Source: Methanopyrus sp. SNP6
Lineage (GTDB): Archaea > JAADCQ01 > Methanopyri > Methanopyrales > Methanopyraceae
Reading direction: 5' to 3'
Assembly (NCBI RefSeq): GCF_002201895.1
Contig: NZ_CP019436.1
Location: forward strand, 323,456-387,455
Length of the DNA stretch: 64,000 nt
Within the stretch, counting starts at the first letter, position 1. Each line of letters opens with the position of its first letter. This document shows, piece by piece, positions 25,865 through 34,282 of this stretch. The notes beneath the pieces are model-generated. The model saw nothing but the letters and a program-made list of their open reading frames with translations. It had not been told where the DNA came from and searched no databases. The translations under genes and the position numbers were made by a program.

Positions 25865-28800
25865 TGGTGCTGAAACGTGCCAAGGACATGGTTCCAAAAG
25901 GATTCCGGGGTTTAGTCGAGTCTATCCTGGACGACTGTGCTGACTTGGAGGAGCTAGCGGATAGCGTTGCAGAAACAGAAATGGAGCCAGAGGAAGTACG
26001 CCGTAGAGACATTGGGAACACCGGCCCCAACGAGCCGGTGGCGATTTTCGGATCCTCGTGCGTCCTGTGCGGAGGCGACTGTTCGTCCATCAGACTCACC
26101 TCCAGGATAGGCATTTGCGAGCGGTGTCTTCCGGTCGATACGGAGACACTGCGCGAAGCACTGAAGGAAGCTAGAGAACGTCACGGGCACGTGGGAGAGG
26201 CTTTACTGATGTTAACCCTGGTAGGACGATATTCACCGGATCGGGTGGAGGAATTCTTCCGTCGGTACGTCTGGCCGGAGCTGTTCACCGAAATCGTTGA
26301 CAGAGCCTTCAATCGGGCTACCGGATTCCGACTGTATTCGGCACAACGTGTGTGGACGAGGAGGCTAGTTAAAGGTTGCAGTTTCTCGATACTGGCCCCA
26401 ACCGGTACCGGTAAGACCTCTTGGGGCTCGTTAGTAGCGGCGGTACTCGGGCATGCCGGACGCAGGGTATATTACCTAGTCCCAACCACAACTCTGGTCC
26501 GACAGGTCGAAGATAGAATCAAGGGGTTCGCGCGCGACGCCGAACTGGACGTCGATGTAGTCGCGTATCACGCGGCTATGCCAACCCAAGCTAAACAAGA
26601 GGCTTTGGAACGTATCTTCTCCGGAGATTTCGACGTTCTGATCACCACGGCGCAGTTCCTGGTTCACCGTGTGGAGGATCTTGAGAAGCTGAACTTCGAT
26701 CTGATCCTAGTGGACGACGTGGACGCAATCATCCGGGGTACCGGACGCAACGTCGACCGCGTGCTCCGCGTCGCCGGACTCGAGCAGGAAGAGATTGACA
26801 GCGCGTACAGGTTGGCCACCCTCCGACGGCGCTACTACTCACTTCGAGATTGGCTTCGGTCGTTGGAAGACCGTGGAGACAAGCGCGCGGAACATGTCCG
26901 GGAGGAACTCCGAGAGGTCGAGTGCGAGATCGAGGAACTCGAAGAACGGTTGAAGTGGATTAAAAAAGAGCGCGATCTCGCACGGATCGTGTTCATGAGC
27001 GCGACGGGAGCCGCGGCCCCCTCCAGACGTCTCGTCGTGGTCCGGGAGCTCTTCGATTTCGAAGTCGGAGCGGGCGGGGATGGTCTCCGTAACATTCAGG
27101 ACATTGCGGTGATTTCCGAACCGTCCCCTGAAGCCGTGGAACGGATCGTCCGAAGAGCCGGTGTGAAGGGAGGCCTGATCTTCGTCCCGCAGCGGTTGCC
27201 GGGAGAAAAGAAAGCTAGAGAGATCGTGGAAGAGCTCACGGAGCACCTACGATCTTCAGGGATCGAGGCTCGGGCGATCCATGCCGGGACGCCCGCCGAG
27301 GAGCGGGAGAGGATCATAGACGGCTTCTCCGAAGGAGACGTAGACGTTCTGGTAGCCGTAGCCAGTCCTTACGGCGTGATAGTTCGAGGTCTCGACCTTC
27401 CACAAGCCGCCAGATACGCGGTCTTCTACGGGGTTCCTCGACAGCGGATAAGACTGACCCCGCGCGAGGAAGATCTCAAGAACCCGACGTACGTAGCCTC
27501 GGCCCTGTCCAACCTAGCCAGACTTCTGGACGACCGCAGAGCGAGGAGTCGCTTAGAGGGTGTGGCGGATCGACTATGGAGGATCCTCAGACGTGGGGAC
27601 TGGATCAGGAAGCGGCTGGAAGAGGCTGTGGAACCGCTCTCTCTGGATACGCTGATGAAACTCGCGGAGCGAGATCCGGAAGATATCGCCGAGCAACTCG
27701 ACGTCAATCGGTGGCTGGCACAGCACGTTCGAACGTTGGCCGATGGTGTGCGAGAGCTGACCCGATTGTTGGGCGACCCTGACCGAGTGAAGGCTCTGGC
27801 CGAAGAAGCTACGACGGTCGCTGTGCGCGAAGAGGGTGAGGAAGCCTACTTGGAGGTCCCAGACCTCCGGACGTACGTACAGGCCAGCGGCAGAGTCAGC
27901 CGTCTCTTCGCCGGTGGAGTGACTTTCGGATTGTCTTTCGTGCTATGTCCCGAGGACGAACGCGAGCTCCGGATACTCAACGGTCTGATCAGGCGCATGT
28001 CCTACACCTATGGCTCGGAGTTCGAATGGAAGTCTTATTCGAAGTCTTTGGACGTGAAGGAGATCGGTCTAGAACTCAAGAAAATCTCGGACGAGGAACT
28101 CGAAGAACTAGTGAGGAAGGTGGACGAAGACCGAGAACGAGTCCGGAAGATACTCGCAGGCGAGCTGAAACCGGAGGAAACCAGTCGGCTCGCTCGTTCA
28201 GCACTGATGATCGTGGAATCCCCGAACAAGGCCCGTATGATCGCCTCGCTGTTCTCTCAGCGACCGTCACGCCGCAGACTGAACGGGGGGGTGGCATACG
28301 AAGCCGCAGCGGACGGTTTTCATCTCACCGTCGTCGCCACGCAGGGTCACGTCGCCGACCTAGTCGAGGAGTCCGGAGTTCACGGTGTGCTCCGTATCGA
28401 CGAACGTTGGGTACCAGTGTACGACGTTCTAGGCAGATGTAACGAGTGCGGTGAGCAGGTGGTCGGTTCTGAAGAGTGTCCGAATTGCGGCGGTGAAGTA
28501 GAGCTCAAGATACCGCTTCTAGAGTCGATTCGAGAACTAGCCTCGGAAGCTGACGTGATACTCATCGGAACGGACCCGGACACTGAAGGAGAGAAGATCG
28601 GATGGGACGTCTTCAACTACTTGGGATGGACCACGGCCCAGGTGTACCGGACTGAGTTCCACGAGGTCACTAGACGTGGTATCTCCGAGGCTCTGAAAGA
28701 AGAGAACTGGAAGAACGTCGATGCAGGCCGTGTGTCGGCTCAGATTCTCCGGCGAGTGGCCGATAGATGGATCGGATTCTCACTATCTCAGGACTTGTGG

Positions 28801-29529
28801 GACGTGTTCAAGCACCTCGAGATAAAGCTAGGAGAGCTCCCATCGGGCTCCAGGATCGAGGTGAAGTTGGACATCCCGAGCGGGGTAGAAGTAGTAGATT
28901 TCCGACGCACGTTCGACGAGGATTCTTCGGTAAGGTCCAGGTCGGTAAGACTGCGCCGAGGAAGCGATGGGTACGTGGCGCGTACTCGCATCAGTCGTGG
29001 CGGCGACGTGACGTATACCGCGATACTTCTGGATCCGAACAGGAAGCTCGGAGACAGGAACAGAGTGCGACCGGAGCTTGTACGTGTACGCGCGTCCGTC
29101 AACGGTGAACCGGTCGATCCGAACGTCAAGCTGGAGCCGATGACGTGGCTGAGCGCTGGTCGAGTTCAAACTCCAGTGCTCGGATGGATCATAGATAGAG
29201 CAAGGGAATACCGTGAGACAGAGTTCTACGCGTGTCGTGCGGAGGTTTCGACGGACGACGTAACCATCCGCGCGTTGATCGAGGAACTGAAGGTACCGCG
29301 GGCTCTGACGGAGAAGTTGGACGAAGCTACGATCCGAGTGCTGTCCAAGATCGCGGAGGAGGGTTCTGACGCCGAGTTCTCCGAGGAAGAGGTGGACCGG
29401 CTCGAGGAGACCGATCTGTTCGAGCGGAAGGACGGGCGCTACAGACTCTCAGAGGAGGGGCGGAAGGTGCTGGAGTCCGAGGGAGTCATAGGGCTGATGC
29501 TGCGCTTCGCGGGGGTTTCCAACAGATGA
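25861..29529 (+). CDS. rgyB: Reverse gyrase subunit B
   Basis: A 1222-residue polypeptide combining the SF2 helicase-like half and the first part of the topoisomerase IA half of reverse gyrase, which introduces positive supercoils in hyperthermophiles. In order: an N-terminal zinc finger (Cys 67, 70, 86, 89), Walker A APTGTGKTS at about 179, Walker B VDDVD at about 284, helicase C-terminal motifs, TOPRIM start IVESPNKARMI at about 783, a second zinc finger (CNECG...CPNCGG, about 860) and the acidic triad GTDPDTEGE at about 903. It ends without the active-site tyrosine region, which in Methanopyrus is on the separate RgyA subunit. Confidence 0.97.
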   Translation: MMVLKRAKDMVPKGFRGLVESILDDCADLEELADSVAETEMEPEEVRRRDIGNTGPNEPVAIFGSSCVLCGGDCSSIRLTSRIGICERCLPVDTETLREALKEARERHGHVGEALLMLTLVGRYSPDRVEEFFRRYVWPELFTEIVDRAFNRATGFRLYSAQRVWTRRLVKGCSFSILAPTGTGKTSWGSLVAAVLGHAGRRVYYLVPTTTLVRQVEDRIKGFARDAELDVDVVAYHAAMPTQAKQEALERIFSGDFDVLITTAQFLVHRVEDLEKLNFDLILVDDVDAIIRGTGRNVDRVLRVAGLEQEEIDSAYRLATLRRRYYSLRDWLRSLEDRGDKRAEHVREELREVECEIEELEERLKWIKKERDLARIVFMSATGAAAPSRRLVVVRELFDFEVGAGGDGLRNIQDIAVISEPSPEAVERIVRRAGVKGGLIFVPQRLPGEKKAREIVEELTEHLRSSGIEARAIHAGTPAEERERIIDGFSEGDVDVLVAVASPYGVIVRGLDLPQAARYAVFYGVPRQRIRLTPREEDLKNPTYVASALSNLARLLDDRRARSRLEGVADRLWRILRRGDWIRKRLEEAVEPLSLDTLMKLAERDPEDIAEQLDVNRWLAQHVRTLADGVRELTRLLGDPDRVKALAEEATTVAVREEGEEAYLEVPDLRTYVQASGRVSRLFAGGVTFGLSFVLCPEDERELRILNGLIRRMSYTYGSEFEWKSYSKSLDVKEIGLELKKISDEELEELVRKVDEDRERVRKILAGELKPEETSRLARSALMIVESPNKARMIASLFSQRPSRRRLNGGVAYEAAADGFHLTVVATQGHVADLVEESGVHGVLRIDERWVPVYDVLGRCNECGEQVVGSEECPNCGGEVELKIPLLESIRELASEADVILIGTDPDTEGEKIGWDVFNYLGWTTAQVYRTEFHEVTRRGISEALKEENWKNVDAGRVSAQILRRVADRWIGFSLSQDLWDVFKHLEIKLGELPSGSRIEVKLDIPSGVEVVDFRRTFDEDSSVRSRSVRLRRGSDGYVARTRISRGGDVTYTAILLDPNRKLGDRNRVRPELVRVRASVNGEPVDPNVKLEPMTWLSAGRVQTPVLGWIIDRAREYRETEFYACRAEVSTDDVTIRALIEELKVPRALTEKLDEATIRVLSKIAEEGSDAEFSEEEVDRLEETDLFERKDGRYRLSEEGRKVLESEGVIGLMLRFAGVSNR

Positions 29530-30446
29530 CCCGCGCGATCGCCACTGTGGACGAAAACGCTCCCCATATTGCGTTCGTGGAGACGCCGTCTGCCAACGAG
29601 AAGCTGCTAGACGTAATATCTCGTGAGGAATGGCGGGAACTCGGAGTGTTCGTACTGGACCATCACGGTCAGTTATCCGAGGAACCGTCGGCTGTGGCTC
29701 AGGCTCACGAGATCGTGAAGGATCATACCGAGTTTCTGCTGGTACGGGCGGTCGTCATCGAGCCACCGGTGGATACGGATATGGTGGCCGCTGTACTGCT
29801 GCTGAAGCGTGGACCGGTGCTCCCAGAGGAAGACGTCGAAGTGCTCGACAAGATCGACCGGTTCGGGAAGCACTACCCGTCGGACGAGGAGCTCGAGAGG
29901 GCTGAGTACGCGCTGGCGATCATGCAAGCCGTGGCAGAGGTAGTGAAGAAGCCGTACCCGGATAACCCGGAAGAGCTGAAAGAAACGTTCAAGAAGGCCC
30001 TGAGGGCCGTGGAGCGTGTCGTGGACGATGAGGAGTACCGAAAAGAGCTAGCATCGAAGTGGCTGGAGGGGTTCCGGAAGTCCGTACGGGAGGCCGAAGA
30101 GAGTACGGAAGTAATTGAAGAGGGAGAAGTGAAGGTAGAAGACGATAGGATAAGGTGGTGTGCGACTATTTCGGAGGCGCAGAACGCCTTCACGTATCTG
30201 TACCGTGAAGGGTATGACCTAGTGATCCTCTACTCGCCCGCGATGAAGCGGGTGACAGTAGGGCTCGCCGATCCCGAGTTACCTATCGACCTATGTGAGT
30301 TGTTCGAGTACCTGAACGAGCATCACCGCGAGGGTTGGGGAGGTAGGAAGAACATCGGAGGCTCACCAAAGAACCACGGGATCGACGAGGACGAGTTCAA
30401 AGACATCGTTTCCATCATTCGCGGGTGGCTTCTAGGGTTTTCATGA
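29526..30446 (+). CDS. Unknown protein, possible DHH-like phosphoesterase relative
   Basis: A 306-residue acidic protein translationally coupled to rgyB (ATGA overlap). VFVLDHHGQL at about 41-50 resembles a DHH motif, PVDTDMVAAVLLLK a DHH-type aspartate motif, and GGRKNIGGSPKNHG near the C terminus recalls the GGGH region of DHHA1 domains. The order and spacing differ from standard DHH proteins, so activity is uncertain. Its last 32 bases overlap the end of the opposite-strand thiolase gene. Confidence 0.55.
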   Translation: MTRAIATVDENAPHIAFVETPSANEKLLDVISREEWRELGVFVLDHHGQLSEEPSAVAQAHEIVKDHTEFLLVRAVVIEPPVDTDMVAAVLLLKRGPVLPEEDVEVLDKIDRFGKHYPSDEELERAEYALAIMQAVAEVVKKPYPDNPEELKETFKKALRAVERVVDDEEYRKELASKWLEGFRKSVREAEESTEVIEEGEVKVEDDRIRWCATISEAQNAFTYLYREGYDLVILYSPAMKRVTVGLADPELPIDLCELFEYLNEHHREGWGGRKNIGGSPKNHGIDEDEFKDIVSIIRGWLLGFS

Positions 30447-31332
30447 ACGACCTGTAAAGGCGGTCCAAGAACTCCACGGAGTTCGCGCCAACCTCGAGCC
30501 TCAACCATTCCAGGCCATGCGCCGTCCTACTGCGTAAAGTGATCCCGTACGGCTTGGAGTACGGGCAATCAGACTCGAAAATCGGGAGACCTACTTCTTC
30601 CGGTATCAGCCCCGTCCAAACTTCCGGAACGCGGATCATCGGACGCACTATAGTGGTTTCCGGGAAGTCGTAGTCCACGTACTCGGATCTCATTCCACCT
30701 AGCTCCTCAACGGGCCGCAGGATGTTCAACCCTTCACCCTTAATCGCTGAAGCCATAGCGGTGACGATAGCGTCGTCCAAAGTATGGGCCAACACCAGCT
30801 TATTCCCACGTTCCCGAAGCTCTCGACGACGAATTAAGGAGCAAATAAGGCAGGGAGACTCATCGTGCTCTTCGGCGAGCTCGCCGACGTCTTCCTTCGG
30901 TTCCACGTACTCCAGTTGGAAACCGAGAGACCTACATATTTCTTCGCAAACTTCCCGACCCTCACGGCCCCATATGGGATCTCCATGAAGTCTGGTTTCT
31001 ACAAGGACCGGTCTAACACGGAGCCCAAGTCGTCGGGTTAACGGCTCGAGCATGAGGAGGCACGTAACACTATCTTTACCGCCACTAAAGCCGACAACGA
31101 CCTCCTCCCGAGGTTCGAATAGGTCATAATCGGTCACGACTTGATGAAACCTCGAGGAAGCTCGCTCGACAACCTTAGAACGGACGACCTTTATACCCTC
31201 TCTCCTCAGCTCCTCCCGCCGCGAAGCAGTGAGGCCAGCTCTCCTCGGGTTCAGCGCAACCACAGTATCACCTAAAATCGCGACGTAGCGGGAATCTACG
31301 CCAACGTCTCGGAGTATCTCCTCGATATCCAA
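30415..31332 (-). CDS. PP-loop ATPase, TtcA/Ncs6-like tRNA thiolation enzyme
   Basis: An adenylating PP-loop protein of about 305 residues, of the type that adds sulfur to tRNA (2-thiouridine or 2-thiocytidine). The PP-loop VVGFSGGKDSVT lies at about 79-90, CLICSLIRRRELRE gives a CxxC, and HTLDDAIVTAMAS matches the family HNxDD-type motif. A late CPY cysteine could complete an iron-sulfur site. TTG 31332 with GGTGG just before is preferred to a start at 31392, which would cross into the divergent rhomboid gene. Confidence 0.82.
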   Translation of the reverse strand: MDIEEILRDVGVDSRYVAILGDTVVALNPRRAGLTASRREELRREGIKVVRSKVVERASSRFHQVVTDYDLFEPREEVVVGFSGGKDSVTCLLMLEPLTRRLGLRVRPVLVETRLHGDPIWGREGREVCEEICRSLGFQLEYVEPKEDVGELAEEHDESPCLICSLIRRRELRERGNKLVLAHTLDDAIVTAMASAIKGEGLNILRPVEELGGMRSEYVDYDFPETTIVRPMIRVPEVWTGLIPEEVGLPIFESDCPYSKPYGITLRSRTAHGLEWLRLEVGANSVEFLDRLYRSFMKTLEATRE

Positions 31333-31360
31333 CGCTCCACCCCCCGGGGGGACAGGTGGA

Positions 31361-31993
31361 ATGTCCCTAACGATGCTGATGTTCCTACTCAACGTCCTGG
31401 CTTACGTGCTCAGCGTAGGACCGGATGGAATCATCCGACCCGACGTACTATACAGCTATGGATTATACCTTCACAATATTACTGTTCATCCTGAATGTTT
31501 GATTACTTACATGTTTCTTCACGCAAATCTCATCCATTTACTGTTCAATATGCTAGGATTATTGACGTTCGGAGCGCAACTAGAGCGTGTACTCTCCGCA
31601 TCAGAATTCCTCGTACTCTATTTACTATCAGGGTTAATGGGTGGACTGGCACAGACCGCGCTAACACCGGATGTTCCCGTAGTGGGTGCATCCGCAGCCA
31701 TCTTCGGATTACTCGGGTGCCTCACGATGCTCAGACCGATGAGTATAATGATGTTCCTGTTCATCCCGATGCCCTTGGCGTTATTCGCCGTCCTTTACGC
31801 AGCACTAGCCATATTCGTGATCCAATCGGGAGTTGTCACGCAAGTAGCCCACGCAGGCCACTTCGTAGGAATGGTAGTCGGAGGGGTGCTGGCGCTGCTT
31901 TACAGACCGAGTGAGGCCTTAAAGGGGTTACTGGCGGTGACAGCGATCACCGCACTGCTACTGACGGGCTACTGGTTCCTGACCCACCACTAA
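31361..31993 (+). CDS. Rhomboid-family intramembrane serine protease
   Basis: A 210-residue protein with about six transmembrane segments. The rhomboid features are HANLIHLLFNM (HxxxxHxxxN) in TM2, catalytic serine in VGASAAIFGLLG and catalytic histidine in HAGHFVGMVVGG. It would cleave membrane-anchored substrates within the membrane. Start may be any of the ATGs at 31361, 31373 or 31379. Only 28 bases separate it from the divergent thiolase start. Confidence 0.92.
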   Translation: MSLTMLMFLLNVLAYVLSVGPDGIIRPDVLYSYGLYLHNITVHPECLITYMFLHANLIHLLFNMLGLLTFGAQLERVLSASEFLVLYLLSGLMGGLAQTALTPDVPVVGASAAIFGLLGCLTMLRPMSIMMFLFIPMPLALFAVLYAALAIFVIQSGVVTQVAHAGHFVGMVVGGVLALLYRPSEALKGLLAVTAITALLLTGYWFLTHH

Positions 31994-32017
31994 ACCCACC
32001 ACTAACGGGGGCGAAAT

Positions 32018-32026
32018 GTTTATTAT
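32018..32026 (+). promoter_or_regulatory. TATA box for tRNA-Ala
   Basis: GTTTATTAT lies 31-39 bases upstream of the tRNA-Ala 5' end in otherwise GC-rich sequence, at archaeal box A distance if transcription starts a few bases before the tRNA. Confidence 0.55.
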
Positions 32027-32049
32027 CACCCTAGGGGCCGGGTGCTTGT

Positions 32050-32073
32050 GGGAGGAGGGCCCGCAGCTCAGCC
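32050..32073 (+). repeat. 24-base direct repeat, copy 1 (tRNA 5' half)
   Basis: The 24 bases spanning the last leader bases and the acceptor/D-arm of tRNA-Ala are identical to 32238-32261 at tRNA-Ile. Part of the similarity is tRNA consensus, but the leader bases GGGAGGA are shared as well. Confidence 0.7.
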
Positions 32074-32133
32074 TGGCAGAGCGCGGCCTTGGCGCGGCCG
32101 TGGCCCCGGGTTCAAATCCCGGCGGGTCCACCA
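32057..32133 (+). tRNA. tRNA-Ala (GGC anticodon), CCA encoded
   Basis: Acceptor GGGCCCG pairs with CGGGTCC and contains the G3-U70 wobble pair that identifies alanine tRNA. D-stem GCTC/GAGC, anticodon stem CGGCC/GGCCG with loop TTGGCGC (anticodon GGC), and T-arm CCGGG/CCCGG are complete. CCA is encoded. Position 8 is C. The tRNA and its flanks are partly duplicated in the following tRNA-Ile unit. Confidence 0.95.
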
Positions 32134-32163
32134 CCGCCAATTGTTACGAGAAATGTTACAATT
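32131..32163 (+). repeat. 33-base direct repeat after tRNA-Ala, copy 1
   Basis: The 33 bases from the CCA through AATTGTTACGAGAAATGTTACAATT's end are identical to 32320-32352 after tRNA-Ile. The element contains AATTGT and ACAATT as an imperfect hairpin and is probably a 3' end signal copied with the tRNA unit. Confidence 0.85.
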
Positions 32164-32205
32164 ATCATATCGAGCTGCCCCGTCCTCGGGATACCGGCCC
32201 GAAAG

Positions 32206-32213
32206 ATTAATAA
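32206..32213 (+). promoter_or_regulatory. TATA box for tRNA-Ile
   Basis: ATTAATAA lies 32-39 bases upstream of the tRNA-Ile 5' end, giving this gene its own promoter despite being close behind tRNA-Ala. Confidence 0.55.
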
Positions 32214-32237
32214 GTTCGCAAGGGGAAACCGGCGGCC

Positions 32238-32261
32238 GGGAGGAGGGCCCGCAGCTCAGCC
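32238..32261 (+). repeat. 24-base direct repeat, copy 2
   Basis: Identical to 32050-32073; covers the leader end and 5' portion of tRNA-Ile. Confidence 0.7.
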
Positions 32262-32322
32262 AGGTTAGAGCGCGGGGCTGATAACCCCGAGGTCCCGGGT
32301 TCAAATCCCGGCGGGCCCACCA
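32245..32322 (+). tRNA. tRNA-Ile (GAU anticodon), CCA encoded
   Basis: Acceptor GGGCCCG/CGGGCCC, D-stem GCTC/GAGC, anticodon stem CGGGG/CCCCG with loop CTGATAA (anticodon GAT) and T-arm CCGGG/CCCGG are all complete; discriminator A and CCA are encoded. Position 8 is C. It shares leader, 5' half, T-arm and 3' flank with tRNA-Ala. Confidence 0.96.
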
Positions 32323-32352
32323 CCGCCAATTGTTACGAGAAATGTTACAATT
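32320..32352 (+). repeat. 33-base direct repeat after tRNA-Ile, copy 2
   Basis: Identical to 32131-32163. It ends about 170 bases before the amt start codon, so it separates tRNA-Ile from the amt promoter. Confidence 0.85.
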
Positions 32353-32440
32353 CCGACAGATGAGTTCCCTTCCAGTATTAGTGACGATCGAAAACGTGGG
32401 CGTTCGTCCGATTGAAAAGTACCGAAATGCAGTGGAGGTT

Positions 32441-32501
32441 TTGCCGGAAAAACATTGCCGGGTAAATAATAAGAACAACTGTTGCCGGAAAGCCTTGCCG
32501 G
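32441..32501 (+). promoter_or_regulatory. Four TTGCCGG boxes around the amt promoter (candidate operator)
   Basis: TTGCCGG occurs at 32441, 32455, 32482 and 32495, as two pairs with 14- and 13-base spacing. One pair lies just upstream of the TATA box and the other covers the expected transcription start. The second pair is nearly palindromic (CCGGAAAG-C-CTTGCCGG). The layout fits a repressor that controls amt-glnK with nitrogen supply; the protein is unknown. Confidence 0.5.
32463..32471 (+). promoter_or_regulatory. TATA box for amt-glnK
   Basis: TAAATAATA is the most AT-rich stretch in the leader and lies about 55 bases before the amt ATG, between the two TTGCCGG pairs. A start near 32495 would give a leader of about 25 bases carrying the GGGGGG ribosome site. 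Confidence 0.6.
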
Positions 32502-32521
32502 ACAAAAGTGGGGGGAAATCA

Positions 32522-33829
32522 ATGGCGGCAGAGAGTATAGCTAAGGCCGTACACGACGCGCTGGCGACATGGGGTGCCCAGGGACCGGGTGCGATCTTCT
32601 TCCTGGTATGGGCAGCCGTGTTAGTCGTCGGAATGCAGCTAGGTTTCATGTTCCTAGAAGCCGGTCAGGTACGGACGAAGAACGTCGTCAGCGTTCTGAT
32701 GAAGAACCTGCTAGACTTGTCACTCGGAGGTATTGTCTTCATATTCTTCGGATTCGCGCTAGCTTTCCCGGACTACGCACAAAGCATCGGCAAGTGGATC
32801 GCCACCATGTTCACGGCGAACCCGTGGAGCGCCGATCCGATGAAGGCCGCCGACCCCTACAACCTGGCGTACTGCTTCTTCCAGTTCGCGTTCTGCGCCA
32901 CGGCAGCGACCATTGTCTCAGGGGCCGTCGCCGAGCGGATCAACTTCAAGGCGTACCTGGTGATGACGGTCCTGATCACGGGGATACTGTACCCGATTTT
33001 CGTGCTGTGGACTTGGGGCGGCGGCTGGATGGGCGGCGACACCGGCTTGTTCGCCAAGGTCTTCGGCCAACCGTACCACGACTTCGCCGGTTCGACCGTG
33101 GTGCACGCCCTAGGAGGTTTCCTGGCGATGGCCGCCGCCTACCTGTTGGGTCCGAGGATCGGGAGGTTCAAGGACGGTAAGCCGGTACCGATCCCGGGAC
33201 ACAACATCCCGCAGGCGTTCCTGGGGGCGCTTTTCCTGGCAATCACCTGGTACGGTTTCAACGTGGGTAGCTCGGCGGTGCTCTACGACCCGACGAACGA
33301 GTCGTGGATCAGCTCGCTAGTGGCCATTAACACTACCCTCGCGATGTGTGGTGGAGCCGCGGCGGCCGCCTTCGCGACGAGGTTCGACCCGCTGTGGGCT
33401 GCCAACGGTCTGATCGCGGGATTGGTAGCGATCTGCGCCGGATGTGACATCATGAGTCCCATCGGAGCCCTGATCACCGGTATCGTGGCGGGACTGATCA
33501 TTAAGCCGGCGTTCCGGATGCTGGAGAAGCTGGAGATCGACGACGTTGTCGCCGCGTGCCCAGTACACGGATTCGCGGGCGTGTGGGGTGCGATCGCGGC
33601 TGGAATCTTCGGAACCGAAGCGCTGGGTGGCGCCGGCGGCGTGAGTCTAGCCGCACAGATTGTCGGTGCCATCGTATGCGTAGCCTGGGCACTGGGCGCA
33701 GGATTCGTGACCTTCTACCTGATCGACAAGATGGTCGGGTTAAGGGCGACGGAAGAGGAGGAGAAGAAGGGCCTAGACGAGACTGAGTTCGGTGTCAGCG
33801 CCTACCCGTACATGGAGACCAGGGAATGA
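32522..33829 (+). CDS. amt: Ammonium transporter Amt
   Basis: A 435-residue Amt/Mep/Rh-family channel with about eleven transmembrane segments. Recognisable segments are FMFLEAGQVRTKNVVSVLMKN in TM2, WTWGGGWMGG, DFAGSTVVHALGGFLAMAAA (first pore histidine region) and VHGFAGVWGAIAAGIFG (second). It imports ammonium. The ATG at 32522 follows GGGGGG; upstream in-frame sequence back to 32330 is not coding. It is followed by glnK, its usual regulator. Confidence 0.96.
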   Translation: MAAESIAKAVHDALATWGAQGPGAIFFLVWAAVLVVGMQLGFMFLEAGQVRTKNVVSVLMKNLLDLSLGGIVFIFFGFALAFPDYAQSIGKWIATMFTANPWSADPMKAADPYNLAYCFFQFAFCATAATIVSGAVAERINFKAYLVMTVLITGILYPIFVLWTWGGGWMGGDTGLFAKVFGQPYHDFAGSTVVHALGGFLAMAAAYLLGPRIGRFKDGKPVPIPGHNIPQAFLGALFLAITWYGFNVGSSAVLYDPTNESWISSLVAINTTLAMCGGAAAAAFATRFDPLWAANGLIAGLVAICAGCDIMSPIGALITGIVAGLIIKPAFRMLEKLEIDDVVAACPVHGFAGVWGAIAAGIFGTEALGGAGGVSLAAQIVGAIVCVAWALGAGFVTFYLIDKMVGLRATEEEEKKGLDETEFGVSAYPYMETRE

Positions 33830-33847
33830 ACGAGCGGATGGGGGTGA

Positions 33848-34207
<360 letters not shown>

Positions 34208-34232
34208 TCGAGTTTTCTTTCCACTCACCGTG

Positions 34233-34255
34233 ATCGTTATTGGCTCAATAACGAT
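34233..34255. terminator. Perfect hairpin after glnK
   Basis: ATCGTTATT-GGCTC-AATAACGAT is a perfect nine-base-pair stem with a five-base loop, between the convergent glnK and taw1 ends. The stem contains the ATCGTTAT seen after tRNA-Gly, so it may be a shared 3' end element working in both directions. Confidence 0.5.
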
Positions 34256-34282
34256 TGCAGCACGCGTGGGCCGGGAGCTCGG

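Noticed and set aside
30415-30446. Tail overlap of the rgyB-linked gene and the thiolase as a possible frame error
   Set aside because: Both C termini look natural and short convergent overlaps are common in this window.
25861-30446. Downstream coupled gene as the RgyA subunit
   Set aside because: It has no topoisomerase IA tyrosine motif and its length and features do not fit RgyA.
32068-32649. Minus-strand frame across both tRNA genes
   Set aside because: Its peptide includes RRDLNPGP, the well-known artefact of translating the T-arm of tRNA genes backwards, and it then overlaps amt.
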